Positions 9,651-20,649 of a DNA stretch of 64,000 nucleotides are shown in pieces; the stretch's first letter is position 1, and every line of letters starts with the position of its first letter. The notes below the pieces were generated by a model that saw only the letters and a list, made by a program, of their open reading frames with translations, ran no database searches and had not been told where the DNA came from. This DNA comes from Plantago major (Eukaryota; Streptophyta; Magnoliopsida; Lamiales; Plantaginaceae): the NCBI GenBank assembly GCA_026545765.1, contig CM048840.1, positions 87,014,877 through 87,078,876 of the forward strand, read 5' to 3'. A program made the position numbers and the translations under genes.

Positions 9651-12238
9651 ATGAGTTACTTAAGTGATTCGTCCACAGTGTCTGATGAATTCCCAGACTG
9701 CACGGACTTGTTCATAACCCAAGAGATTTTCAATACTCGTGCAGACGCAGAAGCCTGGGTTCGTGTTATTGGTCGAGAAAATAATATGTTTTTCGCGATC
9801 ACACATTCTAGAACAAAGAACATGTACATGGGTTGTGAGTGTGCTGGTGCCCATAGGGTCACAACTCCAACAGACCCCGAGGAAAAATCCAGAAATTCAA
9901 CCGGGAGTAAAAAGCATTCTTGCCCATTTCAGGTGAATTTGCATGAGAGGTTACCGGGCGAGTGGAGAGTTGTTGTGAAAGACGGTCACCAAAGACACAA
10001 TCACGTACTCGGGAAATACCCCCATTGGCACACGTCCGCAGCGAAGTTCAATGATGATGAGCTCGTGCGAGTAGTGGAAACGTTGCGTGCCGGAATGACT
10101 CCTATAGCAACGCTTGTTCAACTCCAAAAAGAATTTGGGCACATCTGTAGTACATTACGACACGTATACAATGCTGACCAGAAAGATCAACGGATGGAGA
10201 TGGGCGAGATGGAGCCGATGGAATATTTTATCCATTTGTTGCAATGACATAGCTACATATATTATGTAGTCAAATAGCCGGGAACTGACATATTGGCTGG
10301 ATTTTTCTTAGCTCATCCTAATACGAAGTCATTGCTCCGTTTGTTCCCTCAAGTTGTCCTCATGGATGCTACGTACAATACAAATTTGTACACATGCCAT
10401 TGGTGGAATTGATTAGCATTTTACCCACTGGGAAAAACTACCACATAGCTTTCATTTTCGTCTCGGACGAGAAGACGTCAAGTTATATGTGGGGGCTTAC
10501 ACGATTGCGGGCGTTGTTTACAGAATGTGGTGTCTTACCGGGGGTATTTGTTACGGATAGAGAGTTAGCTGCAATGCATGCTATAACGGAGGTATTTCCG
10601 GAAGCAGCACACCTACTGTGTCGGAGGCATATATCTAAGGATGTGCAGAAATATGTAAGTGACATGACGGGGGGTACCAAAAAGTATGAACGTTCAGTGA
10701 AGCTAAGATGGCAAAAGATCGTGAACGCAAATACTCCAGAACTATATGAGCAGGCTGTTGCAGAAAAGGCAGGCCTGGAGACGTTAACCTAGGTTAATGG
10801 CGTACACAAAGAGATATTGGTTGGACCCATACCACGACCGATTTGTACATGCGTGGACGAAAGACATCCTGCACTTTGGAGCTGACACAACGAACAAGTA
10901 ATTCAATTTATTTCGTAATGCACTACTATCATGTAATTAGAGTTATGCCCAAACTGACATTCAACAATGTAAATTGGTTGCAGAGTCGAAAGTGCGCACT
11001 CTAGGTACAAGTATTGGTTGGGGACTACAAACTCAAAGTTTCATAGAAAATTCCCCAAGCTGCATCACCTACTTGAAATGCATTATGATGCAATCCGCTC
11101 TGAGTTTGAGAAAGCGTCGACGAAGCATCCTCATGTCACGACCCGTGGAATCTTACGCAGGCTAGGAGGTGTAGTTTCACATATTGCTATTAAGAAAATA
11201 GTCCATGAAAGATCCAACGTTGATCCCGGTGAATGCGATCACGCATTGCGTACCGGTTTGGGACTACCATGCGCATGTGAATTGCAACAAAAGAGTGTGA
11301 CTGGGAGGAGCGTCCATCCTATTAGAGATATCAAGGAGTTCTGGAGTACTCTTCATATGGGGGAACCATACTAGACTATGCAACAGACGGTACGGGACCA
11401 GTTTGATGACTGGTACAGGGACCGTAGGAAGTCTGCCACGGAGGAGGAACTCAGATCATACTTCGAATCGGATGGAAATGCATCATACACGTACCTGGAA
11501 GAGCCACCAATCAGACACAAGAAGAAAGCTGGTAGACAACCTAGAGGAACTGGGAGTAGGATCCCGTCCAGTCGGGAAGATCAACCCGCGAACCAATCTC
11601 AAAGGACTCCCAACACTAACAATACATGTACGTATTCAAGTAGTGGTAGATCATTTAAATATCAAAGTCAGATGCCACCACAAGGTCTACGCTACATTCA
11701 AGGTTGGAGTGATGTCCAGGCCGATGGGAACTGTGGATACAGATGTATAGCACAACTCCAATACAATGAACAAATAGAGTGGGTACGCGTCAGACATGAA
11801 CTTCTTCACGAGCTGACCAACAACAGACATCTATACATCGCAGAGATGGGGGAAAGATGGGTCGCAGAAATATGAAATGCACTCAGCTGGTTTGCAAGAC
11901 CATGCGCCCAACCGTATTGGTTTACACTCCCAGATATGGGGCTACTAACAACTATGACGTATTAACGGGTGTTCACCACATATGTTTTCCATGGGTCTAC
12001 CACATACTTTCCCTTGGAATGTCATACAGACACGGAGTCAGCATCTCCGAATCCTCCACCGGCAGACGAAGAGTGGACAATCAGGTTTGTCAATAACGGT
12101 CACTACATTAGGTTGCGCGTTGGCCGTGAATGTCCACTTCCACCACTATGGCCGACCTGGCAACATCGAACAGAGGAAAGAACAAGACATTGGATGCAAC
12201 ATTATTTCGTTCGGCTACGACAATGGTTTTCGTTGTAG
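9651..12238 (+). pseudogene. MULE transposase fused to an OTU cysteine protease domain
   Basis: Encodes the enzyme that would cut and move the MULE. The N-terminal part (9651-10240) has a FAR1-like DNA-binding region (NTRADAEAWVRVIGRENNMF, later CPFQVNLHER). The MULE catalytic core follows: first Asp in LMDATY (10365), second Asp in FVTDREL (10556), CX2H-like CRRH, and the catalytic Glu in VESAHS (10988). A GT-AG intron lies at 10898-10983. The same frame continues into an OTU-type domain: ADGNCGYR with Asp at 11724 and nucleophile Cys at 11733, LSWF about 11885, and NNGHYIRLRV with His at 12101. Damage includes frame changes near 10240, near 10393 and between 11875 and 11969, and stops near 10790 and 11372. 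The domains belong to one translation unit, not adjacent genes. Confidence 0.85.
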
Positions 12239-12324
12239 TGAAATCATATTAAGCTTAAGCTTTCAATATGTTATGTTGCGTATTTATATTGTAATGAGTC
12301 AAAATTCATGTTGTAATGAAATCG

Positions 12325-12463
12325 TTTGCCGTTTAATTTCTCGAATTTCCGTTAAATTTAACTTTTACTTTTCATTTTGAATAAATAAATGACAAAAGTA
12401 AATTAAAGTTTTCAATTTGCAAAATTATAAGTAACTTTTCAATTTGCAAAAACAAAAATAGAA

Positions 12464-12541
<78 letters not shown>

Positions 12542-12929
12542 AATTTGTAAATTATAAAAAAATTAAAAGAAATTAAAAAATGGAAATCGAAAAACCGGCC
12601 ATATCTCGATTTGGCAGGTTTTAAAACCGACCATATCATGTTTTTTTTCGTTTTTTTTTTATTTTTTAAAATTAATTCTATATTTTTAGAAACTTTTGTA
12701 TAAACGAAATATTTTTCGGAAAAAAAATTCATTCATTTTTTTCCGATTTATGTTTAGTGTTATTATTTTGTGTTCGATCGTGCATGTTAATGTTTTTGTG
12801 TTTGCATATACGAGTTATTTCAATTTTTCATTAAGTTTGTAAGATTGTTTTTGAGTTAGGGGCATTTTGGTAAAGTTACAAATATTTTGTGTTGCGTTTA
12901 GCCGAAAACTTGTTGCGTTTAGTATAACT
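12325..12929 (-). repeat. MULE terminal inverted repeat, right
   Basis: Pairs with 3273-3800 on the opposite strand; see the left repeat. A long TA microsatellite has expanded within it at 12467-12534. Confidence 0.85.
12467..12534. repeat. (TA)n microsatellite
   Basis: About 34 uninterrupted TA units inside the right inverted repeat of the MULE; the left repeat has no comparable tract, so it expanded after insertion. Confidence 0.95.
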
Positions 12930-12938
12930 GAATTATAG
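12930..12938. repeat. MULE target-site duplication, right
   Basis: GAATTATAG, partner of CAATTATAG at 3264-3272. Confidence 0.8.
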
Positions 12939-14500
12939 ACCTCCAAGCTCCAACATAAATCAAGAGATCCCGACACTTTAAAATATTCTTAAACAGGTAA
13001 GAAGACTGCATTGGAACACCCATACTCACAAGACTCTGATTTTTCATAAAATACTCATTTATCCACCTGATCCAGAGCTTATCCTTCTTAGCATGGATAG
13101 CCCACAACAACTTTATCATAGCAACCTTATTCATCGAAGGTAAATGAGTAAGCCCCAAACCACCCTCTTTCCTAGTTCGACAAACAGAGTCCCAAGATAC
13201 AAGAGATTTCCTACTATCAGAAGAAGCTCCAGTCCAAATAAATTTCCTACAAATGCCCTCAACATAAGCCATGACTTTCTTAGGGAGAACAAAAACCTGA
13301 CACCAATAATGTGCACTGCATACAGGACACTTTGTACCAACTGACTCTTCCACCACATGAAAGCAGCTTAGAAGTCCAATGATTGATCTTGGCCACCATC
13401 TTTTCTAGCAGTGGTTGATATTACACCACAAACAATCTCTTAGCATTGAGAGGTATACCAAGATATCGAAAAAGAAGAGAACCCACCTTCAATCCACTAA
13501 ACTCCATAATAGCAGCCTGAACATGTGGTTTAACGCCACTAAAATAGATGTCACTCTTCCTCATATTAGCCACCAAACCTGAAGTCCGACTGAATCTGTC
13601 AAACATACCCAACAAAGCTTGTACAAAATTAAGGTTACCTTTGCAGAAGAAGAGAAGATCATCTGCAAAGATTAAGTGAGAAATCTTCAACACCCGACAC
13701 TGGGGATGGAATTGAAATTGTCTAGAGTTGTGTAAAGTGCGTAAAGATCTACTCAAATACTCTGTAAAAATGACAAACAAGAAAGGGGAGATAGGATCCC
13801 CTTATCTCAATCCCTTACCACCAGGGAAGAGGTCAGTGAGGCTTCCATTCAGACATATTTGATAACTGACAGAGGTCAAACAAACAATAATCAGCTTCAC
13901 AAACCTCTTAGGGAACCCCAGAGAAACTAATTATAACTGTTCCACAAAAGTCCATTGAATCGAATCGTAGGCCTTCTGCGGATCCATTTTAATCATACAT
14001 CTGGCAAACATGTTCCTGCGCCCATAACCCCGAATAATTTCTGTGCCATAATTGTATTATCATGTATATATCTCCCTGGCACAAAAGCAGTCTGTTCAAA
14101 ACCAATTAACAAACAAATGACTTTACTCAACCTACTAATGAGTAATTTAGAAATTATCTTATATAGAACATTGCAACATGCAATTGGTCTATACTCCCGG
14201 ATAGTAGTTGTTGTAGAACACTTGGGAATAAGGGCGAGAATAGATGTATTAATGCTTTTCAAAAGTTTTCCAGTCCTGAAGAAACTATGAGTGGCTTCCA
14301 CAATATCATTACCAACTATACTCCATGAACTTTTATAAAACTTCGCAGAACACCCATCTACACCTGGCGTCTTGTTGTCCCCAATAGAATTAACAGCATC
14401 CCAGACTTCTCGTGCAGACACAGGTACTAATAGCCCCCTTCTTTGCGCAAAAGAGAGCAAAGGGCCTTGCTGGACAATATTCAGATCCACGGACAAGCCT
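12939..14500 (-). pseudogene. LINE reverse transcriptase (ORF2 middle part), broken
   Basis: Minus-strand reading gives the plant L1 reverse transcriptase. Positions 14496-13990 hold the N-terminal palm (NKTPGVDGCSAKFYKSSW, IALIPKC-like ILALIPKC, REYRPIACCNVLYKIISKLL). Positions 13780-13421 hold the catalytic FADDLLFF motif and YLGIPLNAKRL. Positions 13356-12939 hold the linker to the zinc-binding tail (CRKFIWTG, GGLGLTHLPSMN). Stops occur within the 13800-13990 segment, one just before GDPISPFLFV, and a frame change lies near 13400. The catalytic Asp pair is still present. The upstream endonuclease is absent because the element is 5'-truncated at 14517. Confidence 0.9.
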
Positions 14501-14517
14501 GTGTGCGCTGGAGAACC

Positions 14518-14533
14518 TAATAGAGTCAGCTTT
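14518..14533. repeat. Target-site duplication, 5' side of the minus-strand LINE
   Basis: TAATAGAGTCAGCTTT, identical to 2577-2592 nearly 12 kb away. Confidence 0.9.
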
Positions 14534-14709
14534 AAAGCTGGCCCAAGTGTACCTTTTTTTTCTTAATTTATTATTTATATAATCATAAAATATAAAAATT
14601 ATACCAACAACTATATTATTTCGAGATCTATAAATAAAACCAGTTTCAACTCATTTCACCACACTTCAATTTTCTCCCTTTTTACTCTCTTAAAATCAAA
14701 ACGTTCTAA

Positions 14710-15921
14710 ATGTCTACTCCTAACTCCACTCCACCAAGTCCATTCGACCATCCTACCTACATTTGGTTGTAAAAAATGGACATCATGAAGCTGCGGGAAA
14801 CTTTTTGCGAGATTACTACGCTCAAACTCCCAAGTCTCAAATCCCAACCACACCCCCTGTCCCAACTCCATTCTTCTACGATACAACCGATTGTTACAAT
14901 CCATTATCCCCAGACAACTCCAGTTATTGTCCAAACCAATCTACACAACCACCATTAGAGTCTGTTCGGAGAGACATGCGAAACCTACGGGAAAGGGAAA
15001 GAAACCTCGCAAGCCAAAAAAGAAGGCTACTCAAACGACATGGGAGGATGATGGAACTGGAAAGGTCAAAGGAAATAATTTCTCATATGAAGAAGACGTT
15101 GCTCTCATCCAGATATTCATGCACTTAAGCCAAGATCCAACTCGCTCCACCAACCATACGTACACTGGGTTGTTTGTTGAAGTGAAAGAAGTTTGGGACC
15201 AAACAATTAAAGATGAAGCACCTCGGTCTTACACCCCGAACTGATGATTCACTCTTCGGTAGATGGCATCGGATGAAGGAAGAGGTTAACCTCTTTGTCT
15301 CAAATTATGATGAGATAACTAGTTTCTCGGCACGAAGAGTGGTCACAATGAACATGATATCCTTGGAACGACCAAGAATATCTACAAAGAGAAGCACAAA
15401 GTGGGGGGGGGATTCCGGGATCTTCATTGTTGGGAAGCATTGAGGGGCCATCCGTAGTGGCAAGCCCAGATGAATTACAAGGGCACTGCTCCTCACACGT
15501 ATGGGAAACGTGGTTGGGCGATACCTGGTTTTGTTGAAGGTGCAACTTGTAATGCTATTCCAATGGAAGAAAGTGATGGAAACGGGAGAAAACGAGGTTT
15601 CCATTTCAGTGACATTGGGAGTGAAGCTGGATCGAAGCACCCTATGGGTCGTGATAAGCCAAAGAGCTTACAGAACAAGGGGTTTCAAGTGGCAGCTCCT
15701 ATATGGACGGACTCAACAATTCCTTCCAAGGAATGAATATAATTGAGGAGAAGAGGCTTGAGCTTGAGGAGAAGAGGATTGAAGTGATGCAACATAAGAT
15801 GGAGAAGTGGTCCGAGGATGCGAGGCTACTTGTTGAGACTCAACATGAAGCTTCGAGGGAGAGCCGTGAAGCTACTACGATGGCCAAGTACAAAATGATG
15901 ATCGATTTGCAAAACAAGTAG
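14710..15921 (+). pseudogene. Myb/SANT-like DNA-binding protein (PIF/Harbinger ORF1-like), broken
   Basis: Resembles the Myb/SANT-like proteins encoded as ORF1 by plant PIF/Harbinger transposons, and their host relatives often labelled glutathione S-transferase T3-like. A TATA-like TATAAATA at 14629 stands about 80 bp before an ATG at 14710 (MSTPNSTPPSPF). The SANT-like part is at about 15070-15290 (FSYEEDVALIQIFMHLSQDP, then SLFGRWHRMKEEVNLF). A middle part lies at 15470-15735 and a charged, probably coiled-coil C-terminus (EEKRLELEEKRIEVMQHKME) at 15735-15921. The pieces lie in at least three frames, with an early stop after about 20 codons. No Harbinger DDE transposase or paired TIR was found nearby, so whether it is a transposon fragment or a host pseudogene stays open. 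Confidence 0.65.
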
Positions 15922-17583
15922 GACGACTTGACCCCGATGGAGATTGCTATATCCTAGAGAAACTAAAGTCCGACTTCGATATATGATTGCTTCTATATAT
16001 ATTTGTTGTTGTGCGCTTTCATTTTATTCCAAGTAGGATTTCAATAATTGTTGTTGTCGTGTGCTTTTCTTTTTAATCGTGTCTTAGGACTGTAATGTTG
16101 TTTGTTGTAACCGTATGATTTTAATATAGGAATTTGTGTTTGTCTAATAATACGACACCTTCTTATTTGATTTCAATAAATTCTAAAAAGATATTTCCAA
16201 GTACAATTTCATTGATTTCAACTTTTAAACACTTTTGTAATGTGGTAAATATGTTAAAATAAAAAATAAAAAAATAGTGACCAGCGACTCGTTGGATAGG
16301 ATTTTTCAGATGCTGGTTATATTTCTGTCACTACACCTTTAACATCGTGACCGCAACCAGCAATGTGACCCATTGGCAGTAGTCTAAGCAAACTTGATTC
16401 CAAACACATGAGTCCTCATTGAGTCAAACTCGAACTTTACTTTAATGATTAATCAGCTTTATGTATAATCACCATTAGTTAAGTTATGTTATGTCTAAGC
16501 TTATCTTCCAGGATTAATTAAATGCTGCATTAAGATTGGATCAGCGTTAATCCAGCTAATCCACTTGCCTCATGATCAGCTCGAATCATTCTTAAAAAAA
16601 TACTTGGTATGTGTACTAAACTGAATGTTAGTGTTAAAAACCTTTTGCAGTTAAAAATGATAATAAAACAAGATTTGCAGGCTATTAGTTCCAAACACAT
16701 TGCAACGTTTTTCCAGATCCTGTCTAATGTTCAAACAAATGATACAAATTCACGCCAACTCTACTTGTCAGAAACTGTCTGCTAATTACAAGGACACAGG
16801 CACATAATTACCCAATTAATTAGTAATAGGAGTACTATTTGATACATAATTCAACTTTCATTTAAAAGTTTAACTTGTAGAGAAGTAGATCAATTACTTA
16901 CTCTTTGTTAACCTATGAAGAAGGTTTTGATGAGAACATAAACTAGGGTTCTCAATGGTCGGACACGTTTCGCTTCACAACAAACAATTCAAATACACGA
17001 TCACCCTATGAATATTTAAGTTTAAAAACTATAGATATTATTTTAAAAAATTCCAAATTTACACTCTAATTGTTTTTTTAATTTCAATAATTTTACATTT
17101 AATTGAAATAAACGTGTCAATTTATGATTCGGAGCATGTTGATCATATGACCGTAGAAAATCCCGTGGCGTACAAACTATATACTCCTTAATTATATTAG
17201 ACTAATTAATAACCCCTAGCACATGGATTGTATAAGTTTATAGTAGTGTGTAGGGTTGTTATAGTACTCAAACAGATGTAATGTACGTAATAACTAATTA
17301 GACTTAATTTAGTCTTTTTGTTTTGTAAAGATATGCTAAGGCATCGACTGTATATCAAACTGATTGCTCAGCTTGATGACGATATATCAAATTTATGAGT
17401 AATTTGAAAACTGATAATTAGAAAGACCTTGAGTAGTTGAGTGCATCCTCAAGCTTTAATGCAGTTAAGAGCCGTTTGAGAACAGACATACATAGTATAT
17501 TAGTATGATTTATGAACCCCGCCACCTGGAAGAACAGATCTCTGCATATATAGATGTGACACTTCCAATTCAAGAAGTATATA
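15922..17583. other. gene-free spacer
   Basis: AT-rich sequence with no coding region, RNA gene or convincing element. Short repeated pieces (GTGACCAGC, GCTGGTT and GCAACCAGC around 16268-16370) might be a degraded transposon end belonging to the SANT-like gene, but no partner end was identified. Confidence 0.5.
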
Positions 17584-17871
17584 TAGCTATTTGCTGTATT
17601 GGCGTAATGTTGAGAATCTTGAGTTTCATTTGTGCTGCCAAAAAGACTTCGTCATGCCTCATGGCCTACAGAAGAACACCACCTCTTTGCAAAAGTTTGA
17701 ACTTGATTAGGCGATCACCAGTTTCACTTTGAGAGTTCCCCTTAACAACTATTTCCCCAGCATGAAAGAATTATATCTTGATATTGTTAAGATTCTGAAG
17801 GAGCTTTCTGTAAACATGAGCCATGCACTAGTGTTTAATTCGATAAGGATCATGGACTTGTATTTCTGTTT
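17584..17871 (+). pseudogene. F-box/LRR gene fragment (partial copy of the gene at 56906)
   Basis: DNA here is clearly similar to 57222-57500 within the F-box gene: both contain GGCGTAATGTTGAGAATCTT, TTTGAGAGTTCCCCTTA and GATTCTGAAGGAG, in the same order and at similar spacing. A piece of about 50 bp present in the intact gene (around 57345-57385) is shortened here, and the frame is lost. Only a leucine-rich middle portion is present; no F-box region is seen upstream. The fragment abuts the partial Copia element at about 17945. Confidence 0.85.
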
Positions 17872-18907
17872 TCAAAAAAAGTAAAAACGACCCCGAACTT
17901 GATAACTTGTACTCAAAATATACTTGTTTTTGGAAAATAGATTGGGAATGTAAAATGGAGTTGTTGAGCACAAACATCAGCCTTTGTTACAAGTTGCAAG
18001 GGCTTTAATGTTTCAACTTTCAATCAAATATACCATTGAGCTATTCGTCTAATTGTGTGCTAACTGCTGCACATATTATCAACAGACTTCCATCTCAGGT
18101 TTTGCAATCTCTGAGTCCTTTTCATAAATTATTCAATACTTCTCCTGATTATTCACATTTCAGGTCATTTGGATGTTTGTGTTATAGTACTACTATAAAA
18201 GCTCATAGAACAAAGTTTATGCCTATAGTTGTTCAGTCTGTGTTTATTGGTTATTCTTATCCTGCAGGTACTAAAGGATACAAGTTGCTTAATCTTGTAA
18301 CAAACAAGATTTTTATTAGCAGAGATGTTTGTTTATTTGAACATATTTTTCCTTTCAAGGATCCTCATTTTAAAACTAATTTTTTTTCTATTTCTGATGA
18401 TACAATACCTGATCGTGTGTTTATTAATTATTATGATAACATGCCTATATCTCCAGCTATATCTGATAATCATGATTCTTCTATTGTTCATTCATCAGAT
18501 ATATCAGATAGTACTTCTAGCATGTCTGATACAGGTAATAATCATGCTATTCAAGATTTATCAAAGAGATCAAACACATAAATGGTACAACCAAAATTGG
18601 TTGAAGAATTGAGTACTAATACTATAGGTATTTCTGTTGATTCTAGAGAATTGACAGATTAATCTAGCTCAGATCAGTCTAATGAAGAGGATACCTTGAG
18701 AAGATCTTCCAGAACAAAAGCTATACCTTCTCATCTTAAAGTTTATAACATTGATTTACCACCTTCTCTGACTCATTCAGTATCATGTGCTAAGTCAAAT
18801 TTCAAAACTCTTTATCGTATTTCTGAGTATCTAAGTACAGTTCAATTATCTCATAATCATTATGCTTTTACTACTTCTATTACTAATGTTGTGGAACCTA
18901 AGACTTA

Positions 18908-20326
18908 TGTTGGTCCAGATAACGGCAAAGTAAAAGACTAGAGGGGGGGGGGGTTGAATAGTCTTTTAAACTTTTGTCGATAAACACAGTTTCTCAGAAA
19001 CCGGGGGGTTTCTGATACTTAAATTCAGAGCGCAGAAGACTTTAAAATAGGTAAATGCAGAAACAATAAGTATGTGTGTGTGCTTTGCTGAAAGATAAAT
19101 ACAAAAAGGTAAATAACACAGCAAGTATAGTGGTATCTGGAGGTGGCGAAATCCTCCAACTAATCCACTTCGGTCTTTCTGAGACCTAGAATTCACTAGC
19201 ACGGATAATTGAGTTCACCTTACAATAATCCTATTCTAAGATTCCTAAACAAATGGTTCCCAACCAAATGTTCCCCCTGAGTTATTCCCCAGCTCCTAGA
19301 GCTAAGTACTTCTCTACTCAGATAACCTTGGAGTTATTCCCTGATTTCCCAAATCAAGTACTTCCTCTACTCCACGCCTTGATGGTGTTGGTTATAAGGT
19401 TTGTCAGAGAGGCTTCTTGTATAACTTTTCAGTTATGTTTCCAGAGAGCCTAATAGAACAAGACTACTTAATACACTTGTTCAGTGTATGGCAATCGCTT
19501 TTCTTGACCCAAGTAATTGATGTCCGCTCGAGAATGAGCTTCAGAAAGGTTATCTGATAGTTCAACTCTTTCACGAATAACAATCTCTTGTTAAGGTTCA
19601 GGACAACTTAGAACTACTAGTGATTCTTCAAGCAACAGAAAGCTTTCAGAAAGGGTAGTAGAGTGCTTGAGAGAATACTTTGCTAGATTTTAAGTTTGCA
19701 AGTTCGATCGTTCTTTGGTCGTTGTATTTCTCAGCATCTAAGTGTGTGATATTTATAGATGAATTAGAGAGTCGTTTGGATGTTATCCGTTAGACACAAA
19801 TCAAATTCGGTCTAAACTTATATTGAAATGAGTACTCGAAGTCCTTGTCTCATATCTCGAGAGGATCGTGGCTTTAGCTTCTTACGATGCAATTAATGCA
19901 CGTGTACTATTTCTTGTCCTGTAGTCTTCAACGGATACATTAGCCTTTCTGATGGCTTGCATGCTCCATACTCATGATGTCATATGTTCCAGAATCATGT
20001 TTCAAAAGTAACTAAATGCACTTAAGAAAGGATTAAGGACATAGTCTTTCCGAGTGAGACTAAACCTTGGTGTCTTCATAAATCTTGTGCAATCTCCGGT
20101 CTTGTAATCTTCAGAAAAGCTCCATTGCTAGGATTGATCTTCATGGTCTTCTTGGAAATAAAATTACATTCGAGACCTATAATCCTAATACAAGATTTAC
20201 TAGACTAATCATACTCGGTGATTTCCTCTTTACAATGTTCAAGTGAACTAAGAGTACTTAATCACCTTTACGGCAAAGATAAGAACATGTGATGAATGAT
20301 CAAAATACTAATGATATTCCTAACAA
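18908..20326 (-). repeat. Sirevirus 3' LTR
   Basis: 1419 bp, TGTTGGTCCAGATAACGG to CTAACA on the plus strand; partner of 35272-36691. Contains an 11-base G run at 18943-18953, about 35 bp from its outer edge. Confidence 0.9.
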
Positions 20327-20649
20327 ATTTACCCTTTTGATCAGTCATCCATGACTATCTTTTAAGTCCTATTACAAATTTGTAATCACGGAAGAAAACA
20401 ATCCGCCACTTAATCATTTCAAATGATATTCAATTTTAGTTGAATTAAGTGCAGAAAGTATCAACCAAATCACAAGAAGTGATCTTTCGATAAATTGTCA
20501 TCTATTATAATGTTTACGAGTATGATCTTGAAGGTACAGTTCTGAGTGAGATGCAACTTTTATAGATAGAAATTCGAAACAATCGGCAAGATTACAAAAG
20601 TAACAAAACATACTAAGTAAATTAGAACAACAGAGAGAGGCCAAGCTCC

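Larger units (their letters stand above)
3273..12929 (+). mobile_element. Mutator-like element (MULE) with transposase-OTU gene and PMD gene
   Basis: A 9.66-kb DNA transposon inserted in the minus-strand LINE. Evidence: long inverted terminal repeats (about 3273-3800 against 12325-12929), a 9-bp target duplication with one mismatch, and a MULE transposase between them. The transposase gene runs rightward from about 9651 and ends in an OTU-type protease domain. A plant mobile domain gene runs leftward from about 9024. Later insertions are a solo LTR (7117-8747), a hAT MITE (6108-6223) and a TTAA-flanked element (4554-5543); without them the MULE would be about 6.9 kb. Both genes carry stops or frame changes, so this copy is not autonomous. 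Confidence 0.9.
2593..14517 (-). mobile_element. LINE (L1 clade), 5'-truncated, split by a MULE
   Basis: A LINE in reverse orientation. Its 3' poly-A appears as a T run at about 2591-2597, and its truncated 5' end is at 14517 within ORF2. A 16-bp target duplication (2577-2592 and 14518-14533) brackets it. The body is interrupted by the MULE at 3273-12929, so the LINE itself is only about 2.26 kb: 12939-14517 plus 2593-3272. It holds the reverse transcriptase C-terminal two thirds and the zinc-binding tail, without the endonuclease domain. 5' truncation is typical of target-primed reverse transcription. Confidence 0.9.

Noticed and set aside
12466-12732. 88-codon minus-strand frame
   Set aside because: Half of it is an Ile-Tyr reading of the TA microsatellite in the MULE inverted repeat.
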